Source: Planctomycetota bacterium
Lineage (GTDB): Bacteria; Planctomycetota; UBA1135; UBA2386
NCBI GenBank assembly: GCA_020425915.1
Contig: JAGQQZ010000320.1
Location: forward strand, 1 to 14,155
DNA: 14,155 bases
Direction of reading: 5' to 3'
The notes beneath the pieces are model-generated. The model did no database searches. It was not told where the DNA came from and saw only the letters and a list, made by a program, of their open reading frames with translations. Both the position numbers and the translations under genes were made by a program. Position 1 is the first letter of the stretch, and every line of letters starts with the position of its first letter. Positions 1-6,612 of this stretch are shown in pieces.

Positions 1-90
1 CACCGAGTGTGCGCAGGAGACGAAAGCGAGCCGCGGCGGGTCTGCAGGCAAAGGATCGAAGTCGGCATTATCAAGCCCGCCGCGGCTCAT
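1..90 (-). CDS. Possible N-terminus of a divergent protein, cut by the window edge
   Basis: On the minus strand an ATG at 90-88 opens a frame of 30 codons that runs without a stop to the left edge. It begins MSRGGLDNADFDPLPADPP and continues RLAFVSCAHSV. The bases just upstream read GCGAAGGAAC before the ATG, a Shine-Dalgarno-like GAAGG with a rather short spacer of 3 bases. A divergent gene here would explain why there is a promoter-sized gap before prfB. No domain can be recognised in 30 residues. In GC-rich DNA such a short open frame can be chance, and the two arms of the inverted repeat at 28-88 fall inside it. It is tentative only; all other frames in this stretch are equally uncertain. 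Confidence 0.3.
   Translation of the reverse strand, partial: MSRGGLDNADFDPLPADPPRLAFVSCAHSV
28..88. repeat. 13-base perfect inverted repeat with 35-base spacer
   Basis: GAGCCGCGGCGGG at 28-40 is the exact reverse complement of CCCGCCGCGGCTC at 76-88. Folded as RNA it would be a very stable 13 bp stem with a 35-base loop. No T-tract follows the 3' arm, so it does not look like a simple intrinsic terminator. It could be a structured leader, a binding site, or coding sequence of the possible divergent ORF. The function is unknown. Confidence 0.6.
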
Positions 91-99
91 GTTCCTTCG

Positions 100-118
100 C
101 GCCTGAGAACAGGCGTTT
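100..118. promoter_or_regulatory. Short GC hairpin with TTT tail upstream of prfB
   Basis: CGCCTG (100-105), loop AGAA (106-109) and CAGGCG (110-115) form a perfect 6 bp hairpin followed by TTT (116-118). Read on the plus strand it resembles a weak intrinsic terminator of something upstream. Read on the minus strand it sits just ahead of the putative ribosome binding site of the possible divergent ORF and could affect its initiation. The rest of the gap, 119-261, shows no promoter I can name. There is one A/T-rich island (GAAAAAATTT, about 216-225) which might belong to a prfB promoter. Confidence 0.35.
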
Positions 119-261
119 CCATGCTCGGAAGAACCGCTCGACACCTGAGCCGCGCACCTCGGCGCGACTCCGGACGGGGCCGAACGATCCCGCTGGCATG
201 GCCCGGTTCGGGTCCGAAAAAATTTGTCGTCGCCGCGGCGCTGGCCGATAGCCTCTGCACC

Positions 262-1366
262 ATGAGCGTCGCTGCCCACGTCCAAGCCCTCAAGCAGGCA
301 ATGAACCGCGTCAATCAGCTCAAGGTGAGTCTTTGACTTCGAAGTCAAACACCGTGAGCTGAAGAACCTCGAGAACGAGATGACCCGGCCGGGCTTCTGG
401 GACAACCAGGAAACGGCCCAGAAGGTCGTCGAACAGAAGCGGACGCTCGGCGCGATCGTGGAGCCGCTCGAGAAGGCGGCTGCGCTGTGCGAAGACGTGG
501 AGGTCCTCTGCGAGCTCGGCCAGGAGGACGCGTCGGCGGTTGCCGACGACATCCGCAGGGCGCTCGGCGAGGTCGCCCAGATTCTCGACAAACTCGAGTT
601 CCAGGTCATGCTCGGCGGCGAGCACGACCACCGGAGCGCGACGCTGACGGTCACGCCGGGTGCCGGCGGGATCGATGCCGCGGACTGGGCCGAGATGCTG
701 CTCAAGATGTACGTGAAGTGGGCAGAGGACGCCGACTTCGACGTCGAGGAGCTCGACTACCAGTCCGGTGAGGAGGCGGGCATCCGGACCGCGACGGTCG
801 CGATCAACGGACCGTACGCCTACGGCCGCCTGCGCGCCGAGCAGGGCGTCCACCGACTGGTTCGCATTTCGCCGTTCGACGGCAACGCGCGGCGACAGAC
901 CTCGTTCGCGTCGGTCGAAGTCGTGCCGGACCTGCCCGACGACATCAACGTCGACATCGTCGACAAGGACCTTCGGATCGACACGTTCCGCGCGAGCGGC
1001 GCGGGTGGCCAGCACGTCAACAAGACCGACTCGGCGATCCGGATCACCCACTTGCCGACCGGCATCGTCGTCAGCTGCCAGAACCAGCGCAGCCAGCACA
1101 AGAACAAGGCCCAGGCGATGAAGACGCTGAAGGCCAAGCTCTACCAGCTCGAGCTCGCGAAGCGCGAGGAGGAGCTCGCCAAGTTCTACGGCGACCGCGG
1201 TTCGATCAGCTGGGGCAACCAGATCCGAAGCTACGTGCTGCACCCGTACCAGATGGTCAAGGACCTGCGGACCGGGCGTGAGACGTCGAACGTCCAGGCC
1301 GTGCTCGGCGGCGACATCGACGACTTCATCGAGTCCTACCTCAAGGGAGAGAAGGCCAAGTCATGA
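262..1366 (+). CDS. prfB: Peptide chain release factor 2 (RF2), made by +1 programmed frameshift
   Basis: RF2 recognises UGA and UAA stop codons in the ribosomal A site and triggers peptidyl-tRNA hydrolysis. The zero frame starts at ATG 262 and stops after 24 codons at TGA 334-336. Skipping one base (T334) joins it to the frame running from GAC 335 to TGA 1366, giving 367 residues, close to the usual 365. The codon-recognition tripeptide SPF is at residues 203-205 and the catalytic GGQ at 248-250 within SGAGGQHVNKTDS; residue 244, equivalent to the variable E. coli position 246, is Ala. ATG 262 is chosen because it places the in-frame UGA at codon 25, as in other prfB genes. It has no clear Shine-Dalgarno sequence, and the frame is open further upstream. 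Its stop overlaps the purH start (ATGA), so it heads a coupled operon. The family and the frameshift are secure. Confidence 0.95.
322..337 (+). promoter_or_regulatory. prfB programmed +1 frameshift site
   Basis: The bases read AAGGTGAGTCTTTGAC. The slippery Leu codon CTT (331-333) is followed by the in-frame stop TGA and a C, the weak termination context conserved at this site. AGGTGA (323-328), two bases before CTT, can pair with the 16S rRNA anti-Shine-Dalgarno sequence and would act as the stimulatory internal Shine-Dalgarno element; the E. coli element is AGGGGG with three bases before CTT. In the known mechanism, low RF2 lets the ribosome pause and slip forward, while ample RF2 ends translation at codon 25, giving autoregulation. 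Confidence 0.93.
332..349. repeat. 18-base perfect palindrome covering the prfB recoding site
   Basis: TTTGACTTCGAAGTCAAA is identical to its own reverse complement. It includes the last two bases of the slippery CTT, the in-frame TGA and the following C. As RNA it can form a 7 bp stem with a UCGA tetraloop. It encodes DFEVK in the RF2 frame. Whether it is selected for or a coincidence of codon choice cannot be told from one sequence. Confidence 0.7.
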
Positions 1367-2949
1367 CGCAGCGAAGGCTCGCGTTGATCTCCGTCACCGA
1401 CAAGCGTGGCGTCGTCGAGTTCGCGCGCGGCCTGACCGAGATCGGGTTCACCGTCCTCTCGACCGGCGGCACCTACCGCGAGATCCGCGAAGGCGGCGTC
1501 GATGCGGTCGAGGTATCCGACTACACGGGCTTCCCCGAGATCATGGACGGCCGTGTGAAGACGCTGCATCCGCGGATCCACGGCGGCATCCTCGCGCGCC
1601 GCAGCTCGGTCGAGGACGCGGGCGCGATGAAGGAGCACGGCATCGAGCCGATCGACATCGTCGCGGTCAACCTCTACCGCTTCCGCGAGACGGTCCAGAA
1701 GCCGGGCGCGTCGCGCGCCGAGATCGTCGAGAACATCGACATCGGCGGCCCCTCGATGATCCGCGCCGCGGCGAAGAACCACGCTTCGGTCGCCGTCGTC
1801 GTCGACACTGCCGACTACGCCGAAGTGCTCGGCGAGCTGCGCGCGCTGGGCAACGTCAGCGAGGACACGCGGCGTCGGCTCGCGGGCAAGGCGTACGCGC
1901 ACACGGCGGCGTACGATGTCGCGGTCGCCGGCTGGTTCGAGGGCGAGCGAGCGAAGGAGGCCGACCGACCGTCGTTCGGCGCGAGTTTCGCACTCGCCGG
2001 ATCCAAGCTCCTCGATCTCCGCTACGGCGAGAATCCGCACCAGGCTGCCGCGCTCTACGACGATCCGAACCACCAAGGACCGAGTCTCGCACGCGCGAAG
2101 CAGCTCTCCGGCAAGGAGCTGTCGTACAACAACCTCGCCGACCTCGACGCCGCCCTCGGGCTGGTGCTCGAGTTCGACGATCCGGCCTGCGTCATCGTCA
2201 AGCACAACAACCCGTGCGGTACCGCGATCGCGCCGACCGCGAAGGCCGCCTTCGTGCACGCCCTCGACGCCGATTCGCTGAGCGCGTTCGGTGGGATCGT
2301 CGCGCTGAACCGTCCGCTCGACGCGGACTGCGCGCGCGCGATGGTCGAGCACGGCGTGTTCGTCGAGGCGATCGTCGCGCCGGAGGTGCCGGCCGACGCG
2401 CTCCGTATCCTCGGCGAAGCCAAGTGGGGGCAGAACGTGCGGGTGCTCGCGCTCGGCGGGACCCCGCGGGGCGGCGCCGAACTCGCGCTGCGTCCGGTGT
2501 CCGGCGGGCTCCTCGTGCAGACCGCGGACGTGCGCGCGCCGCTGCCCGAACTCACGGTCGCGACCAAGCGCGCGCCGGGCGATGCCGAGCGCCGCGCGCT
2601 CGAGTTCGCGTGGAACGTCTGCAAGCACGTCAAGAGCAACGCGATCGTGCTCGCGCGTCCGTCGGACGACGGTGGCGTGTGCGCAACGGTCGGGGTCGGC
2701 GCCGGCCAGATGAGCCGAGTCGACGCGGCGAAGATCGCGGTCGAGAAGGCCGGCGACAAGGCGGCGGGCGCGGTGCTCGCCTCCGACGCGTTCTTCCCGT
2801 TCGCCGACGGGATCGAGGCCGCGACGCGGGCGGGCGTGACCGCCGTGATCCAACCCGGGGGCAGCAAGCGGGACAGCGAGGTCGTGGCCGCCGCGGACGC
2901 GGCGAACGTCGCGATGGTGTTCACCGGCCGGCGGCACTTCCGGCACTGA
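1363..2949 (+). CDS. purH: Bifunctional AICAR formyltransferase / IMP cyclohydrolase
   Basis: PurH catalyses the last two steps of de novo purine synthesis: formylation of AICAR by 10-formyl-THF, then ring closure to IMP in the cytosol. The 528 residues match the usual length (about 529 in E. coli). The N-terminal MGS-like cyclohydrolase domain runs from about 1 to 195 and carries SVTDK, STGGT, and GRVKTLHPRIHGG with Lys66. The formyltransferase domain follows, with LRYGENPHQ, LSGKELSYNNLADLDAA, the catalytic KHNNPCG (Lys280, His281), SAFGG near 305, and DAFFPFADG plus the terminal TGRRHFRH. ATG 1363 overlaps the prfB stop by four bases, and GAAGG at 1351-1355 is a good ribosome binding site. 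All key motifs are intact. Its place directly behind prfB means its translation is probably tied to full-length RF2 translation. Confidence 0.97.
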   Translation: MTQRRLALISVTDKRGVVEFARGLTEIGFTVLSTGGTYREIREGGVDAVEVSDYTGFPEIMDGRVKTLHPRIHGGILARRSSVEDAGAMKEHGIEPIDIVAVNLYRFRETVQKPGASRAEIVENIDIGGPSMIRAAAKNHASVAVVVDTADYAEVLGELRALGNVSEDTRRRLAGKAYAHTAAYDVAVAGWFEGERAKEADRPSFGASFALAGSKLLDLRYGENPHQAAALYDDPNHQGPSLARAKQLSGKELSYNNLADLDAALGLVLEFDDPACVIVKHNNPCGTAIAPTAKAAFVHALDADSLSAFGGIVALNRPLDADCARAMVEHGVFVEAIVAPEVPADALRILGEAKWGQNVRVLALGGTPRGGAELALRPVSGGLLVQTADVRAPLPELTVATKRAPGDAERRALEFAWNVCKHVKSNAIVLARPSDDGGVCATVGVGAGQMSRVDAAKIAVEKAGDKAAGAVLASDAFFPFADGIEAATRAGVTAVIQPGGSKRDSEVVAAADAANVAMVFTGRRHFRH

Positions 2950-3299
2950 TGGACACGCGAACCGCGATCGAACGGATTCTGCTCGGCGAGTCGCTCGCCT
3001 CGATCTCCGAGGCCAAGCGCGGCGACGTCTGCATCCGCAAGGGGCTCGATTCGGAGGACCCTCGCGCGGGTGCGGATCAGGCGCGTGAGTTCATGCGCGT
3101 CCTGTGCCGTGAGCTCGGCGATCGCCATGCCGGCAACTCGCGCGTCGCGACCGCGCTCGAACGTTGGGTCGAGCGCTGCAGCGACTACGAGGCGTGGGAC
3201 TCGCTGATGTCGGGTTTCGAGTTCCAGAGCCGGCCGCGGTTGCTGGAGCGTGGCCGCAAGCTGTTCCCCGGCACGCTGACCGAGCACTGGGTGTCGTGA
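2949..3299 (+). CDS. Uncharacterised 116-residue protein in the prfB-purH operon
   Basis: I do not recognise this family. ATG 2949 shares one base with the purH stop (TGATG), and its own stop TGA 3297-3299 overlaps the GTG start of the next gene (GTGA). Such spacing on both sides strongly supports a real coupled gene. The protein is soluble in appearance, charged and probably mostly helical, with no signal peptide or membrane segment. It has three cysteines (28, 53, 77) and a Trp-containing C-terminal half (ERWVERC, YEAWDSLMSGFEF, TEHWVS). No upstream Shine-Dalgarno is evident, consistent with reinitiation after purH. The same frame is open far upstream, but that part is antisense-like arginine-rich shadow of purH. 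It could be a small regulator or adaptor; no function is assigned. Confidence 0.75.
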   Translation: MDTRTAIERILLGESLASISEAKRGDVCIRKGLDSEDPRAGADQAREFMRVLCRELGDRHAGNSRVATALERWVERCSDYEAWDSLMSGFEFQSRPRLLERGRKLFPGTLTEHWVS

Positions 3300-3976
3300 G
3301 CTTCGCCGAGCGACGCGACGCCGTGCTGCGGGAGATCGCGCGGGATTGCGCGCGTTGCGGTCGCGATCCCGCGGACGTGAGTCTGCTCGCGGTGAGCAAG
3401 AAGCACCCGGCCGACGCGGTGCGCGAGGCGTTCGCCGCCGGACAGATGACGTTCGGTGAGAACCGCGTGCAGGAACTCGTGCAGAAGGCGGAGGACGTCT
3501 CCGAGCCGGTCGAATGGCACTTCATCGGCAGCGTGCAGACCAACAAGGTCAACGCGCTCCTGCGCGTCGAACGGCTGGCCCTGCTGCACTCCCTCGACCG
3601 CACGGCACTCGCCGACGCGCTCGAATCGCGCCTCGCTGACAGCGGCCGGAAGCTCGCGGTGCTGCTCCAGATCGACGCGACCTCGGACGACACCAAGCAC
3701 GGCTGTTCGATGTGCGAGTCGCCGGCACTGCTCGAACACGTCGTGTCGCGATGTCCGCATCTCGACGTGCAAGGGCTCATGGCGATGGGGCCGCGGGAAG
3801 GTGATCCTCGGCCGGTGTTCGACAAGGTGGCAGCCTTGCGCGACAAGCTCCGGAAACGGTCCGGACTCGAGCTGCCGACGCTGAGCCTCGGCATGAGCGG
3901 AGACCTCGAGGCCGCGATCGCGGCGGGCTCGACCCTCGTCCGTGTCGGCACCGCGCTGTTCGGCCCGCGCGAGTAA
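3296..3976 (+). CDS. yggS: YggS/PROSC-family pyridoxal phosphate homeostasis protein
   Basis: This family binds PLP on a single TIM-barrel domain and helps keep free PLP and amino acid pools balanced; it has no settled enzymatic reaction. The 226 residues fit the family size of about 230. LLAVSKKHP supplies the PLP-binding lysine (Lys35). FGENRVQE (53-60), WHFIGSVQTNK (74-84), LQGLMAMGP, LSLGMSGDLEAAI and STLVRVGTALFG near the end follow the family order; the last two include the phosphate-binding region. The GTG start at 3296 is chosen because it overlaps the preceding stop (GTGA) and gives the normal family length; upstream codons in this frame are shadow of the 116-residue gene. An unusual CSMC (Cys137, Cys140) replaces the aromatic loop usually seen after the KSG/KHG motif. 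Confidence 0.93.
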   Translation: MSFAERRDAVLREIARDCARCGRDPADVSLLAVSKKHPADAVREAFAAGQMTFGENRVQELVQKAEDVSEPVEWHFIGSVQTNKVNALLRVERLALLHSLDRTALADALESRLADSGRKLAVLLQIDATSDDTKHGCSMCESPALLEHVVSRCPHLDVQGLMAMGPREGDPRPVFDKVAALRDKLRKRSGLELPTLSLGMSGDLEAAIAAGSTLVRVGTALFGPRE

Positions 3977-4009
3977 AGCCGCCGCCGCCGAATCGCCGAT
4001 CCCATCGTC

Positions 4010-4564
4010 GTGGGAACCGAGCTGAAGTCGTGGACCGGCAACGCGTCGCGAGGCATCGCGCTGATGACCGGGATCCTCGCGAGTGCCGCGTTGTTGACCC
4101 TCGTCGTCTGGACCTGGGTCGCGTCCCACAACCTCAACGCGATCGCGAACACGACCCTCGCCGTGCTCGTCCTGGGATCGATCTGGCTGCCGCTGTTCCA
4201 GTGGTTCGACGCGGCCGGGCGGCAGCACACGCTGTCGGCCGACTCGATCGTGTTCCGTCGTGGAATCTGGTGCACCTACGAGATCGAGGTGCCCTTCCGA
4301 CACGTCCACGCCGTCGCCGTGCAGCAGAACCTGCTGCAGAAGCTGTTCGGTTGCGGCGACGTCCGACTGACGACGCTCGGCGTCGTGCCGAACAGCGGCC
4401 TCGTCACGAGTGCCGACATGAGTTCACTCGTGCTGCGCTCGATCCCCGACCACGTCGCGGTCGGTCACATCGTGCGCGAACGGATGCGCGCGCACGCGGC
4501 GCCGTCGGAGTCACCAGGCACACGCCGGGCGGAACCCGATGAGTGCGCTCTCGGTGTCGACTGA
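4010..4564 (+). CDS. Two-helix membrane protein with bacterial PH domain (YdbT/DUF304-like)
   Basis: The protein has 184 residues. Two hydrophobic helices at about 17-38 and 45-63 are followed by a bPH2-like domain at about 72-148. Its signature is HTLSADSIVFRRGIW, then VPFRHVHAVAVQQNLLQKLFGCGDVRLTT, matching the family pattern in which an exposed RxGxx strand is followed by an I/V-P-x-x-x-V block and a Q-x-x-L-x-x-x-x-G-x-G-x-V segment. Related proteins are inner-membrane proteins of poorly known role. The GTG at 4010 keeps the first helix; the ATG at 4064 (residue 19) would cut into it. No ribosome binding site is obvious. It lies 33 bases behind yggS, so it may share that operon. Its polar tail overlaps the convergent lipoprotein gene by 54 bases. 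Confidence 0.8.
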   Translation: MGTELKSWTGNASRGIALMTGILASAALLTLVVWTWVASHNLNAIANTTLAVLVLGSIWLPLFQWFDAAGRQHTLSADSIVFRRGIWCTYEIEVPFRHVHAVAVQQNLLQKLFGCGDVRLTTLGVVPNSGLVTSADMSSLVLRSIPDHVAVGHIVRERMRAHAAPSESPGTRRAEPDECALGVD

Positions 4565-5356
4565 CGCGTACTGTCGATCCGAAGGCCACGCCGCCGGGGT
4601 CGACAGCCAGCTTCCGCCGCGGATCACGTGCAGGCTCGTCGCGCCGTCAGGTGGTGCGGGCGGTCCCTGCGGGTCCGTGCGCTTGCCGGTCGGGATCGCG
4701 TCGGCGTAGCCGGCCGCGTAGTGGTCCGCGCACCACTCCCAGACGTTGCCGAGCATGTCGAACAGGCCGAACGCGTTGGCGGCCTTGTGCGCGACCGGCC
4801 ACGCCCGTTGCTCGCTGTTGGTGTAGACCCAGCCGTGCTGTTCGAGCCGCTCGCGGGTGCGCCAGGGTGCGGCGTCCCCGCTCGACGCGGCGCGCGCCGC
4901 GTACTCCCACTGCGCCTCGGTCGGGAGCGAGTAGCCGTGCAGTTCGCAGAACTCGGCGGCGGCGTCCCAATCGATGCCGGACATCGGCTGCTCGTCGCGC
5001 GGCGTGACCCGCGGCGGGTGGGAACCCCGTGTCGCCGCGTCGTACCGATTCCACTGCGCGATCGTGACCTCGGTCTCGGCGAGCAGGAACGGCTCGCTGA
5101 TCGTGACCTCGTGGACCGGTCCGTCGATGTCCGACTTGCCGCCCATCGGTGAGGATCCGGCCGGGACGACGACGAACGTGATCCCGCTGCGCGGATCGCG
5201 GACGCGCGTCGGCTCGTCGGTGTTCGGATCGCGCGCGACCACCTCCCAGGTCTTCGGGTCGGCCGAACCGTCGATCGCTGTGCGCTGTGGTCGTTCGGAG
5301 CGGGCGCCGCAGGCGACGAGCCACAGGATCAGGCAGGTAGCGAGGGCGCGCTTCAC
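4511..5356 (-). CDS. SUMF1/FGE-fold lipoprotein, probably non-catalytic as a sulfatase activator
   Basis: The 281 residues start at GTG 5356, which overlaps the stop of the SGNH gene (GTGA). The first 16 residues are a lipoprotein signal ending LVAC, so Cys16 is the likely lipidated residue. The FGE-sulfatase fold follows: ITFVVVPAGS near 59-68, HEVTISEPFLLAETEVTIAQW (82-102), LPTEAQWEYAAR (144-155), AFGLFDMLGNVWEWC (195-209), RGGSW (246-250) and GFRPA (274-278). After RGGSW the paired cysteines that bind copper in true formylglycine-generating enzymes are absent, and the usual MGS near the N-terminus reads MGG. I infer a carbohydrate- or protein-binding envelope role rather than sulfatase maturation. 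No sulfatase gene is present in the window. Confidence 0.88.
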   Translation of the reverse strand: MKRALATCLILWLVACGARSERPQRTAIDGSADPKTWEVVARDPNTDEPTRVRDPRSGITFVVVPAGSSPMGGKSDIDGPVHEVTISEPFLLAETEVTIAQWNRYDAATRGSHPPRVTPRDEQPMSGIDWDAAAEFCELHGYSLPTEAQWEYAARAASSGDAAPWRTRERLEQHGWVYTNSEQRAWPVAHKAANAFGLFDMLGNVWEWCADHYAAGYADAIPTGKRTDPQGPPAPPDGATSLHVIRGGSWLSTPAAWPSDRQYASVDTESALIGFRPACAW

Positions 5357-6453
5357 TCGACGAACCCCACGCGTTCGAGGAACGTGACGACGTCGCGTGC
5401 GATCAACTCGTGGCCGACCGCGTTCGGGTGTTGGTCGGTCGGGTGCACCCACAGGGCCCGTTCGTCGCGCCCGCGGAACGTCGGCAACAGGTCGACGGTC
5501 GTGATCGTGTGCGCGGCACAGAACTCCGCGACCATCTCGTGGAGCGAGACGTACGGATACAGCTCGCCGAGCTGCGACATCATCGGCTGGACGACGATGC
5601 CGAACCTGGCGCCGTGCTCCTCGGTCACGCGGCGCATCTCGAGCAGCGCCGACTGCGTCGCCTGCCACTCGGTCGGGTGCTCGCGGACCTTGTCGCCGTA
5701 GTCGAGCTTCTTCACCATCAACGCGCGCTGGGCGATCTCGCGCTGGACGTGGTTCAGCAGCAGCGAGCAGCCGCCGAGCCAGGGGTGTTCGATCTTCGGC
5801 GTCTCGTACGCGAGCATCGGCACCTCGGCGCTCATGTCGTTGAGGCAGAGCCCGACGATGACGATGTCGGGCTCGAACGCGATGCCGTCGCTCTGGAACC
5901 ACTCGAGCAGAGTCGCGGGCGAGGTGTTCGGACAACCGGCGTTGATGACCTGGACGGGTCGGTCGGCGCGGTCGAGCGCGCGCTCGACCCGTTGCGGCCA
6001 GGTGAGTTCCAGCGGCACGCCGAGCCCGTAGGTGAACGAGTCGCCGACCGCCAGGATCCGCAGCTCGCCGGACGGCTTCGCGACCGGGAACTCGTCGTCG
6101 CGGAAGCCGAGTCCGTTCGTCGTGATCGCGACCGCGCCGTCGCGGTCGAAGTAGTCCCACTGCGGGCGGTCGTACGCCTGCCGCAGGTGGACGTCGGGTG
6201 GGAACAGTCCGCGTGGCGTCGACCGATCGGTGCGTTCGAGGTCGCGGCTGTGGAACAGGTAGTGCAGGCTCTCCGCGATCGGCGCGAGCTCGCCGCCCGG
6301 CAGCATGAATCGCACCGAGAGCTGGTACGTGCCGGGGAACACGAGCCGCGCGACGACTTCGGCGATTCCGATGCTGGCGAGCGTGGCGATCAGGAAAACC
6401 GAAGTCCGGACGAGTCCGCGGTGCAGTCTGCTCGGTTGGCTCGGGTTCGACAC
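5353..6453 (-). CDS. Membrane-anchored SGNH/GDSL-type hydrolase
   Basis: The 366 residues start at GTG 6453, with GAGGAG just upstream (6456-6461 on the minus strand). One N-terminal hydrophobic helix (about 18-39) anchors the protein; the rest is probably extracytoplasmic. The SGNH blocks are present in order: AVGDSF with nucleophile Ser139, INAGCPN with Gly173, VGLCLND with Asn205, and WVHPTDQHPNAVGHE with catalytic Asp340 and His342. The family includes esterases, lipases and polysaccharide O-acetyl-modifying enzymes; the substrate cannot be read from sequence. Its stop overlaps the start of the SUMF1-fold lipoprotein, so the two are translationally coupled and probably act together at the envelope. 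The same frame continues upstream to 7155, but that part is arginine-rich antisense shadow of the divergent gene. Confidence 0.92.
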   Translation of the reverse strand: MSNPSQPSRLHRGLVRTSVFLIATLASIGIAEVVARLVFPGTYQLSVRFMLPGGELAPIAESLHYLFHSRDLERTDRSTPRGLFPPDVHLRQAYDRPQWDYFDRDGAVAITTNGLGFRDDEFPVAKPSGELRILAVGDSFTYGLGVPLELTWPQRVERALDRADRPVQVINAGCPNTSPATLLEWFQSDGIAFEPDIVIVGLCLNDMSAEVPMLAYETPKIEHPWLGGCSLLLNHVQREIAQRALMVKKLDYGDKVREHPTEWQATQSALLEMRRVTEEHGARFGIVVQPMMSQLGELYPYVSLHEMVAEFCAAHTITTVDLLPTFRGRDERALWVHPTDQHPNAVGHELIARDVVTFLERVGFVE

Positions 6454-6612
6454 GGCTCCTCGTCGCGCTCGGTGCGAGCGTGTTCGGAAACTACGAAGCG
6501 AGAACGAGTCGAGCAAGCAGCGTGCGAGTTCGACGACGGTTCGGTCAGGGGGATCTTGCGCCCGTGTGCGCCGATGCGTCGGATGGTCGTGTCCGTGCCC
6601 CTTCGAGAGCCC
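6454..6612. promoter_or_regulatory. Divergent intergenic region
   Basis: These 159 bases separate the start of the SGNH gene (minus) from the start of the haloperoxidase gene (plus) and must hold promoters for both if the chosen starts are right. Apart from the GAGGAG ribosome binding site for the SGNH gene I see no clear -35/-10 pair or strong palindrome. Confidence 0.5.

Noticed and set aside
334..336. In-frame TGA read as a disabling nonsense mutation in prfB
   Set aside because: The stop sits in the conserved CTTTGAC recoding context with an upstream Shine-Dalgarno-like element, and the downstream frame is intact, so it is programmed frameshifting, not a pseudogene.
1336..3287. Long minus-strand open frames opposite purH and the following genes
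   Set aside because: purH on the plus strand has all catalytic motifs and normal length; the minus frames have no recognisable motif and the composition of GC-rich antisense frames.
4511..5356. Authentic formylglycine-generating enzyme (sulfatase activator)
   Set aside because: The fold is clear, but the cysteines that bind copper after RGGS are missing and no sulfatase is encoded nearby.
5410..6612. Upstream 400-codon extension of the haloperoxidase reading frame
   Set aside because: It is antisense to the SGNH hydrolase, has shadow-like composition, and a lipoprotein signal starts at 6613. No fusion protein is needed.
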